From positions 1-64,000 of the forward strand of contig JALCQM010000012.1 in NCBI GenBank assembly GCA_022651245.1: a DNA stretch of 64,000 nucleotides, in the 5' to 3' direction. The translations under genes and the position numbers were made by a program. Below are positions 41,941-51,506 of the stretch, piece by piece; within the stretch, counting starts at the first letter, position 1, and each line of letters begins with the position of its first letter. This stretch comes from Lactobacillus sp. (lineage in GTDB: Bacteria > Bacillota > Bacilli > Lactobacillales > Lactobacillaceae). The notes under the pieces were generated by a model, which saw only the letters and a program-made list of their open reading frames with translations, was not told the origin of the DNA and made no database searches.

Positions 41941-42786
41941 ATGCAAACTATCAAACTAGCTGGAACCAAAGTGCCGGCGCTCGGTATGGGAACTTGGTAT
42001 CTTGGTGAAGGTAGCACTACGCGCAGTGAACAAGAGATCCAAAGCATCCGCTACGGTCTTGATCACGGGCTAACCGTGATCGATACCGCCGAGATGTATG
42101 GGGAAGGCGCATCAGAAACGTTAGTCGGCCAAGCGATCAAACCGTATTCCCGGCAACAACTCTACTTGATTTCCAAATTCTACCCTTGGCACGCCACCGC
42201 GCGCCAAATGCGCAAGGCCTTGGAGAACTCGCTAGAACGCTTAGGTACCGACTACCTCGACCTTTACTTGTACCATTGGCGCGGCAACACGCCTTTGAAG
42301 GAGACATTGGCGGGGATGCAGGCACTGAAAAAAGCAGGACTGATCAAAGCCTACGGGGTCTCCAACTTCGATGTCGCCGATCTCGAAGAAGCCGCGGCCT
42401 TCCCTGGCGGCCAAGACATCGCTGCCAACGAAGTGCTGTACAACCTTAGCGCCCGGGGGATCGATTACGATCTCCGGCCGTATCAACGCGAGCATCATCA
42501 AACCTTGATCGGTTATTCGCCGTTCAACTCCGGCGCCGGGCAAAGCATTCGCGTTCCCCGCGCCCTCAAGGACTTAGCCAAGGCCAAAGGCATCACGGAA
42601 CACCAACTCTTGCTGGCCTGGACGATGCGCGACCACGACGTTTTTCCAATTCCTAAAGCGGCTAATGCCAAGCACATGGCCGCCAACATCGACGCCATGA
42701 CCATCACTTTCACCCCAGATGAACTTGCGCTTATTGATACGGCCTTTCCAGCACCGACGCGCAAGCAGCCACTCGGGATGATCTAA
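41941..42786 (+). CDS. Aldo/keto reductase
   Basis: 281 residues, NADPH-dependent TIM-barrel reductase. Catalytic tetrad Asp48, Tyr53 (VIDTAEMYGEGASE), Lys79 (YLISKFYPW) and His112 (LYLYHWRG). TAGGTGAG precedes ATG. The next gene follows in 19 bases, so both are probably one stress/detoxification operon. Confidence 0.92.
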   Translation: MQTIKLAGTKVPALGMGTWYLGEGSTTRSEQEIQSIRYGLDHGLTVIDTAEMYGEGASETLVGQAIKPYSRQQLYLISKFYPWHATARQMRKALENSLERLGTDYLDLYLYHWRGNTPLKETLAGMQALKKAGLIKAYGVSNFDVADLEEAAAFPGGQDIAANEVLYNLSARGIDYDLRPYQREHHQTLIGYSPFNSGAGQSIRVPRALKDLAKAKGITEHQLLLAWTMRDHDVFPIPKAANAKHMAANIDAMTITFTPDELALIDTAFPAPTRKQPLGMI

Positions 42787-42805
42787 CCCCCAAGGAGGGA
42801 TTTTT

Positions 42806-43423
42806 ATGCAAATTTTCGTTATTGGTGCCCACGGTCAAGTGGGGCAACATGTCGTCGCGACCTTACTCGAAAACGACTACAAAGTCGTCGCTGGCTACCG
42901 TGACCCCCAAACGCAAGCGCGGCCGGCGACTGCGGAATATCGGCCGGTGACCTTCGACCTCACCGCCAGCATCGCGACCTTAGCGACCGCGATGGCCGGT
43001 AGCGATGCCGTGATCAACGCTTCCGGCTCGCAAGGTAAGGCATTGTTGGCCGTCGATCTCGACGGGGCGATCAAAGCAATGACTGCTGCACAACGCGCCG
43101 GGATTCCCCGCTTCATTCAACTCAGTTCTTTGAACGCTGAGATCCGAGAAAAATGGCCGGCCAGCCTGCACGACTATTACATCGCCAAATACTATGCCGA
43201 TGAATGGCTGCAACACCGCACGACCCTGGACTACGTGATCGTCCAGCCCACCACTTTGACGAACACCGCCCCTACCGGACAGATCAGCCTCGACCCAAAG
43301 GCCGACAGTACGATTTCCCGACAAGACGTTGCCACCGTCTTAGTGGAAGCCATCGAGTCCGACCAACACCGCAACACGATCAAGATCGCCAGCGGCAATT
43401 TACCAATCGCCCAGGCCTTGTGA
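42806..43423 (+). CDS. NAD(P)-binding atypical SDR (NmrA/YwnB-like)
   Basis: 205 residues. N-terminal cofactor motif IFVIGAHGQVGQHVV with NAD(P)-binding GxxGxxG, SSLNAEIREKWPASLHDYYIAK region with a possible Tyr/Lys pair, and YVIVQPTTL. Such atypical SDRs often act as epimerase-like or redox-sensing proteins. AAGGAGG precedes ATG. Terminator at 43441-43473 (AAAAAGCGC/GCGCTTTTT) follows. Confidence 0.88.
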   Translation: MQIFVIGAHGQVGQHVVATLLENDYKVVAGYRDPQTQARPATAEYRPVTFDLTASIATLATAMAGSDAVINASGSQGKALLAVDLDGAIKAMTAAQRAGIPRFIQLSSLNAEIREKWPASLHDYYIAKYYADEWLQHRTTLDYVIVQPTTLTNTAPTGQISLDPKADSTISRQDVATVLVEAIESDQHRNTIKIASGNLPIAQAL

Positions 43424-43440
43424 CCAACAGGCCTGCACAG

Positions 43441-43473
43441 TAAAAAGCGCACCCCAACCGGCGCGCTTTTTAC
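43441..43473 (+). terminator. Rho-independent terminator
   Basis: AAAAAGCGC / GCGCTTTTT stem with a 12-base loop, 18 bases after the atypical SDR gene. Confidence 0.8.
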
Positions 43474-43631
43474 TTGCCGCCAGGTTTGTGGTCATCGCCG
43501 GCTAGAAGGCAGCCACTAAAGAATTGGCCTAGGGCAGCGTGTTCTAGGGTATTGCGCGTCAGGTCACAGCTTTCCCTTCCGCAAACGTAAGCGGTATACT
43601 GATCCTGACTTAACTAAGGAGGACGCCCATT

Positions 43632-44681
43632 ATGTTTTTGATCGATACATCTCGTAACGGGAAACCCGTTTATGACCCAATCGTGAACCAATCGTTAGAT
43701 AATTACTTAGTCAATGACCTCAAGCTCCCGGGACACGGGTTGATCGTCTACGTTAATCAACCCGCCGTCATCATCGGCGTCAACCAGAATGCTTACGCCG
43801 AGGTTGACTTGCCTTACCTCAAAGCGCATGCCATCAAGTTAGTCCGCCGAACTTCTGGCGGCGGGGCCGTGTACCACGACTTCGGCAACTTGATTTTTGA
43901 AAACATCGTGATCGACGATGACCAGCACTTCGGCGACTACGGTTATTTTGCCCAGCCGATCCTCGATGCCATCCACCACATGGGGGCCACTGATGCCGAG
44001 CTTCGCGGCCGCAACGATATGGTGGTCAACGACCAAAAATTCTCCGGCATGACCATGTTCAAAGTCGGCCACTCTTTTGCCGCAGGTGGCACCTTACTAT
44101 TCGACTTGGATCAAGACGCCGCAACGCGCGTGTTGACGCCTGACAAGGCCAAACTCGCCTCCAAAGGTGTGCGCTCTGTCAAGGCGCGGGTCACTAACCT
44201 CAAGCCATTCTTACAGGCCCCGTACTCGGCCTATGACATCGAACAGTTCAAAGAAGCGTTACTCAAAGAACTGTTCCATGTCGACGATGTAAAAGACATT
44301 CAGACTTATCACCTCACAGAGAAGGATTGGGCAGTGATCGATGCCCGCCTGGCCGGTAAGTACGACACAGACACCTGGAACTACGGCACCAACCCTGGGT
44401 TCGACTACTACGTAAGCCGACATTTCGACATCGGGACTGTCAGTTTCAATTATTCCTTGAACACTGGCCGCATCAACCGCATCAAACTGTATGGCGACTT
44501 CATCACCGGCGGCGACATCACGCTGGTGGAAAAGGCACTGTCAGGCTGTAACTTCACGCGCGACGCGCTCATCGCCGCCTTGAGCGGCGTTGATTTGGCC
44601 GCCAACTTAGGAGCCATTTCTGCTGAAACGCTGGCCGACTTGCTCCTCGAAAAGACCCCGACGAAAAAGCACACTTACTGA
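43632..44681 (+). CDS. lplA: Lipoate-protein ligase
   Basis: 349 residues. Activates lipoate with ATP and attaches it to lipoyl domains of 2-oxoacid dehydrogenases or GcvH. The lipoate-binding loop RRTSGGGAVYHDFGNLIFE (about 74-92), GRNDMVVNDQKFSGMTMF and HGGTLLFD-like AAGGTLLFDLDQ are clear, and a C-terminal accessory domain follows (about 245-340). AAGGAGGA precedes ATG. Consistent with lipoate scavenging rather than synthesis. Confidence 0.94.
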   Translation: MFLIDTSRNGKPVYDPIVNQSLDNYLVNDLKLPGHGLIVYVNQPAVIIGVNQNAYAEVDLPYLKAHAIKLVRRTSGGGAVYHDFGNLIFENIVIDDDQHFGDYGYFAQPILDAIHHMGATDAELRGRNDMVVNDQKFSGMTMFKVGHSFAAGGTLLFDLDQDAATRVLTPDKAKLASKGVRSVKARVTNLKPFLQAPYSAYDIEQFKEALLKELFHVDDVKDIQTYHLTEKDWAVIDARLAGKYDTDTWNYGTNPGFDYYVSRHFDIGTVSFNYSLNTGRINRIKLYGDFITGGDITLVEKALSGCNFTRDALIAALSGVDLAANLGAISAETLADLLLEKTPTKKHTY

Positions 44682-44688
44682 TTGGGGC

Positions 44689-44718
44689 TTGACAGCGACC
44701 GAGTGCTAGTGCTATCTT
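44689..44718 (+). promoter_or_regulatory. Promoter of the ABC-F leader
   Basis: -35 TTGACA (44689-44694), 18-base spacer, -10 TATCTT (44713-44718). Transcription would begin near 44725, about 210 bases before the ABC-F start, leaving a long leader. Confidence 0.75.
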
Positions 44719-44724
44719 GTGAAC

Positions 44725-44882
44725 AACAATTAATGAAACGGAAGTGAAGCCCTTGAAGTAAGCCCTTTGACGAATTTGTTCCTGACCCTGAACGCATTGG
44801 CGTGGTCTCGACATTTTTGGCAATGGGCTTACCTCGGGGAAATCACCTGAGGTCTAGTTGGCAAACGCCACTAGGCCTTTTT
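44725..44882 (+). promoter_or_regulatory. Attenuator-like leader of the Lsa-type ABC-F gene
   Basis: The leader holds very short frames near its 5' end (ATG AAA CGG AAG TGA at 44734, and TTG AAG TAA about 8 bases after GGAAG), a stem GTAAGCCC (44758-44765) / GGGCTTAC (44825-44832), and a terminator AGGTCTAGTTGGC / GCCACTAGGCCT with T-run (44850-44882). TGGCGT (44798-44803) can pair with ACGCCA (44865-44870) of the terminator's right arm, an antiterminator candidate. The pattern fits ribosome-mediated attenuation known for ABC-F resistance genes. Not tested. Confidence 0.6.
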
Positions 44883-44935
44883 GCATGCCATCACCGCCAC
44901 CGTTAGGGTCATCCACCGACAGGAGATGACCGCAT

Positions 44936-46426
44936 ATGTCCACAATTTCACTGCAACACCTTAGCTTCAATTACGACGGCCAGGCGCCATTATTCACCGA
45001 CGTCGACCTGAACCTCGATACGACTTGGCACCTCGGTTTAGTCGGACGCAATGGCCGCGGTAAAACCACGCTGATGCGCCTGCTACAAGACCAACTCGAC
45101 TACACCGGCCAGGTCCAAGTGCCTGTGCCACTCACGTATTTTCCCCAGCCATTAGCCGATCCCAGCCAGTTGACGCTGTACGCCTTACAAGCGGCCAACG
45201 ACTTCGAGCAATGGCAGCTTGAACGCGAAATGACGCTGATGGGCCTCGATTTGGACTTGCTGTGGCGCCCTTATCAAGACTTGTCCGGCGGCGAGCAAAC
45301 CAAGGTCCGCTTGGCCTTGTTGTTCACGGACACCACCGCGTTCGCCTTGATCGACGAACCAACGAATCACCTCGACAAGGCGTCGCGCCAGATCGTTGCC
45401 ACCTACCTCAAGCAAAAATCTGGCTTCATCGTGATCAGCCACGATCGTGATTTCCTCGATGCGACCTGTGATCACACCTTGGCCTTAGACCGGCAGCAGA
45501 TCAGCCTGTACCAAGGTAATTACAGCGTATACGCCCAGGCGAAGGCCCAACAAGACGCCAGCGAGCAAGCCGAAGACCAAAAGCTTCGCAAAGACATTCA
45601 TCGTCTTGAACGCACGGCGGCCCAAAAAGCACGCTGGTCACAATCCCGTGAGCGCGACAAATACGGGGATCGCCACATCAAAGGTTCTGGTGCAGTTTAC
45701 GATACCGGTTTTATCGGCGCGCGTGCCGCTCGGGTGATGCAAAAACGCAAAAACCTCGAGCGCCGCATGGACCGCGAACTCGAAGCGAAGCAAGATTTGT
45801 TGCAAAACATTGAAACCGTCGCTCCACTGCAGATCAATACGCTGCCCGACCATCATCCCGTCTTTGTCCACGCCGACCGCGTGCAACTCGGTTACGACGA
45901 CCAACCCTTGTTCGCGCCGGTCAGCTTCGATGTGCGTCCTGGCGACCGGATCGCCTTAGTCGGCCCTAACGGTATCGGCAAGTCCTCGCTGCTACATGCC
46001 TTAGCAGGACACTTCGACGGCAGCCACAACGGCACCCTCACCCACCCGGAACTACGTATCAGCTGGTTAGCACAACAAAATCAAGCCCAAGGCAGCTTGA
46101 ACGCTTTTGCCACCAAACACCAGCTCGATTTTCAAGCTTTACTGAACAACCTCAAAAAGCTGGGGCTCGACCGCGCAAGCTTCACGACACCGATCGAACA
46201 CCTGAGTATGGGCCAACAAAAAAAGGTCGCCTTGGCCGCCGCCTTAGTCACCCCGGCTAACCTCTGTGTTTGGGACGAACCACTGAACTACTTGGACCTG
46301 TACAACCAAGACCAGCTCGCCGATAGCATCTTGAGCTCTCAGCCAACGATGTTGTTCGTCGAACATGATCAGGCCTTCATCGACCGCGTGGCTACCAAGA
46401 TCGTGACCTTGACCCCACCACGCTGA
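44936..46426 (+). CDS. Lsa-type ABC-F ribosomal protection protein
   Basis: 496 residues, twin ABC domains without membrane segments. It follows the Enterococcus Lsa(A) pattern: VGRNGRGKTTLMRLLQ, LWRPYQDLSGGEQTKVRLALLF, IDEPTNHLDKASRQ, linker with GSGAVYDTGFIGARAARVMQ (about 251-270), second P-loop GPNGIGKSSLLH, EHLSMGQQKKVALAAAL, WDEPLNYLD and TMLFVEHDQAF. Lsa proteins displace lincosamides, streptogramin A and pleuromutilins from the ribosome. RBS AGGAGATG overlaps the region just before ATG. The long attenuator-like leader supports antibiotic-inducible expression. Actual resistance is untested. Confidence 0.87.
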   Translation: MSTISLQHLSFNYDGQAPLFTDVDLNLDTTWHLGLVGRNGRGKTTLMRLLQDQLDYTGQVQVPVPLTYFPQPLADPSQLTLYALQAANDFEQWQLEREMTLMGLDLDLLWRPYQDLSGGEQTKVRLALLFTDTTAFALIDEPTNHLDKASRQIVATYLKQKSGFIVISHDRDFLDATCDHTLALDRQQISLYQGNYSVYAQAKAQQDASEQAEDQKLRKDIHRLERTAAQKARWSQSRERDKYGDRHIKGSGAVYDTGFIGARAARVMQKRKNLERRMDRELEAKQDLLQNIETVAPLQINTLPDHHPVFVHADRVQLGYDDQPLFAPVSFDVRPGDRIALVGPNGIGKSSLLHALAGHFDGSHNGTLTHPELRISWLAQQNQAQGSLNAFATKHQLDFQALLNNLKKLGLDRASFTTPIEHLSMGQQKKVALAAALVTPANLCVWDEPLNYLDLYNQDQLADSILSSQPTMLFVEHDQAFIDRVATKIVTLTPPR

Positions 46427-46439
46427 AAGACTATTGCCC

Positions 46440-46842
46440 ACGAAGAGTCTTTATCACACCTTTGCCGCTAACGCCCGGAACCAGTTTTATCGATGTTCCT
46501 GAAGACCTACAGCTCGGGGTTTCAAGTCCGTTGACCCCAGCACCTGGCACGAATCCGGAACAACTGCTCGGCTTGGCGCTGCCCACCTGCTTAAAGGCCA
46601 CCTTACGCCTGATCGAACAACGTCAACACGCGCCTTTAGATTCGGTGGTTCGGGGGCGCGTCGATATGGGTGATCAATTCACCTTGACCGCCCAAGTGCG
46701 CCTCACCCAGCATACACCTGAAACCGCGGTGGTTTTGCTGGCGCAAGCGCAACGCGAATGTCCTGTGGCGAAGCTGGTACAAGCCAACGCTAACGTCAAG
46801 GTCCGCTTAGTGACAGTTTTTAGCGACGACAGCGCCTTTTGA
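46440..46842 (+). pseudogene. Decayed OsmC-family paralogue
   Basis: From 46462 a frame of 126 codons reads PGTSFIDVPEDLQLGVSSPL and retains both OsmC cysteines (LPTCLKATLR, QRECPVAKLV), closely matching the intact OsmC gene 490 bases downstream. The missing N-terminus is visible one frame away: KSLYHTFAAN at 46443-46472 aligns with QSLYHTYIQN of the intact copy, but its start codon position is ACG (46440) and a one-base shift near 46473 separates it from the rest. No good RBS serves the TTG at 46462. Probably a dying tandem duplicate; a short translated form cannot be excluded. Confidence 0.7.
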
Positions 46843-46932
46843 CCTGACAATTCCGGTCATCCGTGGTACGCTGAAAACGACTACAAAATAACGTCGTCCG
46901 CGCGTGGGGACGCGACACAAGGGGGAGTTTCT

Positions 46933-47367
46933 ATGCAGTCGCTGTACCATACCTATATTCAAAATCACAATGGACTCACCGGTACCAGCTTCGTCGAAGG
47001 CGACGAAGGTCTCGCACTAGGCGTCTCCAGTTCCTTGATCCAGGCTCCCGGCACTAATCCGGAGCAATTCATCGGCTTTGCTTTGGCCACATGCTTCAAC
47101 GCGACGATTCGCATCGTCCAACAACGCCAACACCAGCCGGCTAATTCGCAGATGCGCGTGCGTGTTGATATCACGCACGATGACCCCGGCTACCAGTTTT
47201 TGGTCACCGCTCAGATCAAAATGCCTGACTACGATGATGCCGCAGCGCAAGCGATCATCGCCACCGCATTGGACGAATGCCCGGTCGCCAAGCTCTTGAA
47301 AGAGAATCCCAACGTCGTCTTCCAACTCGTCGATGATTTCACCGATGAGCCCGCGTTCGGCGAGTAA
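46933..47367 (+). CDS. OsmC/Ohr-family peroxide reductase
   Basis: 144 residues. Reduces organic hydroperoxides using two cysteines: one in FALATCFNATIRIV (about 57) and one in LDECPVAKLLKEN (about 119). GTNPEQFIGFA precedes the first, as in Ohr/OsmC proteins. AAGGGGGAG lies 6 bases before ATG. The next gene begins 6 bases after its stop. Confidence 0.9.
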   Translation: MQSLYHTYIQNHNGLTGTSFVEGDEGLALGVSSSLIQAPGTNPEQFIGFALATCFNATIRIVQQRQHQPANSQMRVRVDITHDDPGYQFLVTAQIKMPDYDDAAAQAIIATALDECPVAKLLKENPNVVFQLVDDFTDEPAFGE

Positions 47368-47373
47368 TTTTTG

Positions 47374-47967
47374 ATGAAAGCAGGTGGCGCCTTGGCGTCA
47401 ACAACTCAATCATCATGGCGGTGGCTGTGTAGCCTCGCCGTGATTTTCATTGGCGTCTTCGTCGCTACGCGCTATCTGGTCGCCAACGATATCGTTGCCG
47501 GCAACTCGATGCAGCCAACGTTAGAATCGGGCCAGCGCCTGATCTCACTCAAGCAAAAACAGCCGCAACGGTTCGACATCATTGTTTTAGACGCCCCGGA
47601 TGCGCCCGGGGCACTCTACATAAAACGCGTGATTGGCATGCCTGGGGACCGCATCGCCGTCAAAGACGATCACCTGTACCTTAACGGTAAAAAGCAAACG
47701 GAACCCTACCTCAACACGGCTTTTGCCAAGCGCGAGCTCCGCGCTTACGCCAAGGCAGATAAGGCGAACAGCTTCACCACGAGCTTCTCACTGCAATCAC
47801 TCAAAGCAACGCAAGCGAACACGGTACCGGCCGGCCACTATTTCGTGATGGGTGATAACCGCCTAGTTTCCCACGACGGCCGCGCGTTCGGCTTCATCAC
47901 CACTAAGGAAGTGCAGTCCGTGGTTGTCTGGCGCTATTGGCCCCTCGATCATATGAAAACCTTCTGA
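47374..47967 (+). CDS. lepB: Signal peptidase I
   Basis: 197 residues. Cleaves signal peptides from exported proteins on the outer face of the membrane. One N-terminal membrane helix (about 16-36), nucleophile Ser45 in AGNSMQPTLE, general base Lys84 in YIKRVIGMPGD, and box E GDNRLVSHDGRAFGFI. ATG 47374 is in frame with a TTG just before it; the RBS GGCGAG lies in the end of the OsmC gene, so translation may be coupled. Confidence 0.92.
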   Translation: MKAGGALASTTQSSWRWLCSLAVIFIGVFVATRYLVANDIVAGNSMQPTLESGQRLISLKQKQPQRFDIIVLDAPDAPGALYIKRVIGMPGDRIAVKDDHLYLNGKKQTEPYLNTAFAKRELRAYAKADKANSFTTSFSLQSLKATQANTVPAGHYFVMGDNRLVSHDGRAFGFITTKEVQSVVVWRYWPLDHMKTF

Positions 47968-47972
47968 TCAAC

Positions 47973-48025
47973 AAAAATGGCACCCAGTCCATCCCGAAAC
48001 CACAGGAGGACTAGGTGTCATTTTT
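47973..48025. terminator. Bidirectional rho-independent terminator
   Basis: AAAAATGGCACCCAGTCC / GGACTAGGTGTCATTTTT stem between lepB (+) and the permease gene (-). Confidence 0.9.
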
Positions 48026-48041
48026 AGAGTGCTCGTTGCGA

Positions 48042-50654
48042 TTAGTCCGTAGCTTTCAGCGCGGAAACCATATCAACACGCTGTAGCCGCCGGTGGGTGA
48101 CGAGCATCACGACGCCGGTAAACACGGCCATCAAACAGGCGGCGGCAACGTAACCTGGCCAATGGATCGTCAGCGGAAACATCACCTGTGCCGTCGTTGC
48201 CTGCTGCAAGATGTACCAGGTCAAAGCGTTCCCCACCCCGTAGCCGACCACGATCCCGGCCAGAGTCAAGACGATATTCTCCCGCATCACGTACATCGTC
48301 ACTTCACGGTCGTAAAAACCCAACACCTTGACCGTCGACAGTTCCCGAATCCGTTCAGACACGTTGATGTTCGTCAGGTTGTACATGACAACGAATGATA
48401 ACAGGCCCGACATTACGATGAAGATCACGACCACTGGATCTAACGTGCTCGACATCGCGTCGATCGTTTGTTTTTGATCCGCCGTATAGCTGGTGCCCAA
48501 CACCGCCTGAGACTGTAGCAAGCGGTGCGCCAAGGCATTGCGCTGTTTAACGGTTTGGTGATCCAGCCGCACGAGCAGCGCATTACGCGTCGCCGACTGT
48601 CCCCAAACCGCGCGGTAAGCTTGCGGACTCAAGTACAGGTAATCCCCGATATAATTTTGGGTGAGCGCGGCAATCTTAACCTTGACGCGCTTGCCGCCAG
48701 TGAGGCTAACGCTGATGCGATCACCCGCTTGAGCGCCCAGTAACTTCGCCGTCTTTTGGCTGATCACTGCCCCGCGTCGCGGTAAGGTCAACTTACTGCC
48801 ATCCGTTCGACTGAGGCGCAGATAGCGGTTAAAATCAGTGCTTTGTGGCGTGAAGACATTGACCGCATCCACGCTTTCATCCCCGAGCCGCAGCTTGGCA
48901 GTATTGGCCGCCACCGCTGTACTACTGCGATACTGCGCGTTTTGTCGCAAGACCCGCTGCGCTTGGCTAGGCTGCGCCCCATCTTTTAGCTGAACGACCG
49001 CTTGATAACGCACGATTTCGCCATACTGCCGCGTCCCCGATGCGATGATCGAATCGCGGATCCCAAACCCGCATAAGATCAGCGCACAGCCCCCCGCGAT
49101 GCCGACGATCGACATCACCATGCGACTCTTATACCGAAACAAGTTGCGGTACGACACTTTTTGGTTAAAATTCAGCCGCGACCATAACGGTGTCAGCTTC
49201 TCTAGCAGGATCCGCTTAGCAGACTTCGGCGCCTTAGGTAACATCAAAGCCGCTGGCCCTTCTGCGAGTTCACGCCGCACGACAAACGCCGCAGCACCAA
49301 CCGTCGCCAGCAAGGAGAAGCCGACTGCTAACGCCGCCGAGCCCCACTGCAATCGCACCGTCGCCGTCAGCGGGATGCACTGGTGGTATAAGGCGATGAT
49401 AAAGCGCGGCAAGCTCAAGTTCCCCGCAACGCTACCGACAACACCGCCAACGACCGCCGCGAGCAACGCGTAGCCCAAATAGTTCTTGGCGATCGCCCAT
49501 TTGCCGTACCCTAGCGCCTTGAACGTGCCGATTTGTCCGCGGGCCTCTTCCACCATACGTGTGATCGTGGTGAACGTAATCAACGCGGCGATCAAGAAGA
49601 AGAAAACCGGGAAAACGTTGGCGATGGCGGCGATCCGCTCACTAGACTCCCCATAGGCCGAAAAGCCTGGCAAGTCTGAGCGGTCCTGCCATGTGTAATG
49701 GGTCACCGCCGCTGCATGCGCTTGTTTGCGCGCCGCAGTCAACTTTGCTTGGGCAGCCGCTAATTGTTGCTGCTGCGCCGCTAACGCTGGTGTTGTGGCC
49801 TGCGTTTGACCGGTCGCCTGGGCCATTTGGGCAGCTGCCGCTTGCAGTTGCTTTTGCCTGGCATCCAGCTGTGCTTGCGGTGCGGCAAGTTGGCGGTCTG
49901 CTTTAGCCACGAGCGCCTGCGTCTGCGCCTGGCCGCGCACTTTGAAGACTTGCTTGAGTTGCTTGAGCTTCTGGTTGCGCGCATGCTGATAGCTCGCAGC
50001 GTATGTATTCGTCGCTTGCAGCTTGGCAAAGCGCACGTTCAAAAGCGTCGCGACGGCCAACTTCAGCTGTGTTTTGGGTACATAGGCAAAAAAGCGCACG
50101 GTACCATCCCCGACATTCGCCGAACCGCGCAAGCCGTTATCGATGTATTGCGGGGAATCCGCAAACCCCACGATCGTGAAACGGCGGCGTTTCACCTGGG
50201 CGTCTTCGCTAAAGGTGAACGTCTGGCCCAGCTTGTAGCCGTAATCGGCCTTTGCCTTTTGGTCCAAAACAATTTGATCAGCCTGGCGCGGGAGATGGCC
50301 ACTGCGCAACGACAACCGATTCAACGTCTGCTGCCGGTCATACCCATACACGGCGACGGCCAGTGCATTTTTACCGCCAGTCGCATAGGTGAACTTCACC
50401 GTTTCAGCCTTAGCCCCTGCCACTTGCTCGGCTGTTTTGACGTCTTGGTGCGTGAAACCGGTGGTGCTCATCAGCTGCACGTCAGCCAGATGCAACTGTT
50501 GCACGGTGGTGGTCAGTGACTCGTTGAGGCCAGGCCCTGCGGCGCGCACCCCGACGAAAATCAAACACCCCATCAAGATGATCAAAATAATGGCGATGAA
50601 GCGGCCGCGACTGGCACGGATCTCTCGCCACATGTTCTTTGTCATTGGTGTCAT
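48042..50654 (-). CDS. FtsX-type ABC transporter permease with coiled-coil extracellular domain
   Basis: 870 residues. One N-terminal helix (SRGRFIAIILIILMGCLIFVGV), a large extracellular region containing an MacB-like domain and a long Gln/Ala coiled coil (about 245-320, QAQLDARQKQLQAAAAQMAQ), three helices, a cytoplasmic link (FNQKVSYRNLFRYKSRMVMS), a second extracellular domain and three final helices. Such permeases with one ATPase export or sense lipids and antimicrobial peptides. The start is uncertain among ATGs at 50654 and 50645 or GTG 50666; it overlaps the ATPase stop region. Co-transcribed with the ATPase. Confidence 0.87.
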   Translation of the reverse strand: MTPMTKNMWREIRASRGRFIAIILIILMGCLIFVGVRAAGPGLNESLTTTVQQLHLADVQLMSTTGFTHQDVKTAEQVAGAKAETVKFTYATGGKNALAVAVYGYDRQQTLNRLSLRSGHLPRQADQIVLDQKAKADYGYKLGQTFTFSEDAQVKRRRFTIVGFADSPQYIDNGLRGSANVGDGTVRFFAYVPKTQLKLAVATLLNVRFAKLQATNTYAASYQHARNQKLKQLKQVFKVRGQAQTQALVAKADRQLAAPQAQLDARQKQLQAAAAQMAQATGQTQATTPALAAQQQQLAAAQAKLTAARKQAHAAAVTHYTWQDRSDLPGFSAYGESSERIAAIANVFPVFFFLIAALITFTTITRMVEEARGQIGTFKALGYGKWAIAKNYLGYALLAAVVGGVVGSVAGNLSLPRFIIALYHQCIPLTATVRLQWGSAALAVGFSLLATVGAAAFVVRRELAEGPAALMLPKAPKSAKRILLEKLTPLWSRLNFNQKVSYRNLFRYKSRMVMSIVGIAGGCALILCGFGIRDSIIASGTRQYGEIVRYQAVVQLKDGAQPSQAQRVLRQNAQYRSSTAVAANTAKLRLGDESVDAVNVFTPQSTDFNRYLRLSRTDGSKLTLPRRGAVISQKTAKLLGAQAGDRISVSLTGGKRVKVKIAALTQNYIGDYLYLSPQAYRAVWGQSATRNALLVRLDHQTVKQRNALAHRLLQSQAVLGTSYTADQKQTIDAMSSTLDPVVVIFIVMSGLLSFVVMYNLTNINVSERIRELSTVKVLGFYDREVTMYVMRENIVLTLAGIVVGYGVGNALTWYILQQATTAQVMFPLTIHWPGYVAAACLMAVFTGVVMLVTHRRLQRVDMVSALKATD

Positions 50655-50659
50655 CGTGC

Positions 50660-51361
50660 TCACCACTCGATCTCAGCGACTGGCGTCGGGGTAGTATTAT
50701 CCACCACGTCCCGCACCCGCGCATCATTGATATGGATCACCCGGTCCGCCATTTTGGCCAAGGCCGCATTATGGGTGATGATCAGCACGGTCTTGTTGTC
50801 CTTGCGTGAGGCGTCTTGCAGTAGCTGTAGGACCTGTTTACCCGTTTCGTAGTCTAATGCCCCTGTGGGTTCATCACACAACAAGAGCTTAGGATTCTTA
50901 GCCAACGCCCGCGCGATGGCCACCCGCTGTTGCTCCCCGCCGGAGAGTTGCGACGGAAAATTATCCAGACGCGCACCCAAACCCACTTGGCGCAGCGTCT
51001 TTTCAGCATCTAAGGCATCCGGTACGATCGAATTGGCCAGTTCCACATTTTCCTTAGTGGTTAAATTCGGCACCAAGTTATAAAACTGAAACACAAACCC
51101 CACTTGGTTACGCCGGTATTCGGTCAACTGCTTATCCGTGAACTGCGCAATGTCTACGCCGTCGATCAAAACCGCGCCACTCGTTGGCGTATCCATTCCC
51201 CCTAGGATGTTCAAGACGGTCGACTTGCCCGCCCCAGAAGGTCCCAAGATCACCGTCAATTGTCCTTGTTCGCATTCAAAACTAAGATCATGGTTCGCAT
51301 CGATCTTCGTTTCTCCCATTTGATAAGTCTTGTACTCGTTTTTCACTTCAATATAAGCCAC
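50660..51361 (-). CDS. ABC transporter ATP-binding protein (MacB/LolD type)
   Basis: 233 residues. Walker [14 protein letters not shown] near 41-53, Q-loop [16 protein letters not shown], signature [32 protein letters not shown] with Walker B, and H-loop ITHNAALAK. Drives the adjacent FtsX-type permease. AAAGGGGAACGC precedes the ATG. A TetR-family gene is divergent and probably controls the pair. Confidence 0.93.
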   Translation of the reverse strand: MAYIEVKNEYKTYQMGETKIDANHDLSFECEQGQLTVILGPSGAGKSTVLNILGGMDTPTSGAVLIDGVDIAQFTDKQLTEYRRNQVGFVFQFYNLVPNLTTKENVELANSIVPDALDAEKTLRQVGLGARLDNFPSQLSGGEQQRVAIARALAKNPKLLLCDEPTGALDYETGKQVLQLLQDASRKDNKTVLIITHNAALAKMADRVIHINDARVRDVVDNTTPTPVAEIEW

Positions 51362-51506
51362 ATGCGTTCCCCTTTGGTGGGGTGAAAAGTTCTCCCCTCG
51401 ATTGCTAATATTATCTCCCTATGGCAAAATGACCTCAACGACAAAAAAACATCATCTCGTTATTAATTGGACAATAATGTTTATTATGTTCGAAAGAAGG
51501 TTTCCC

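Noticed and set aside
44725-44882. T-box or other known riboswitch upstream of the ABC-F gene
   Set aside because: No T-box sequence (TGGNACCGCG-like) or known aptamer consensus seen; the downstream gene type fits translational attenuation better.
51460-51490. Palindromic TetR operator in the TTGGACAATAATGTTTATTATG region
   Set aside because: The symmetry fails when checked base by base; the region is AT-rich but no operator can be claimed.
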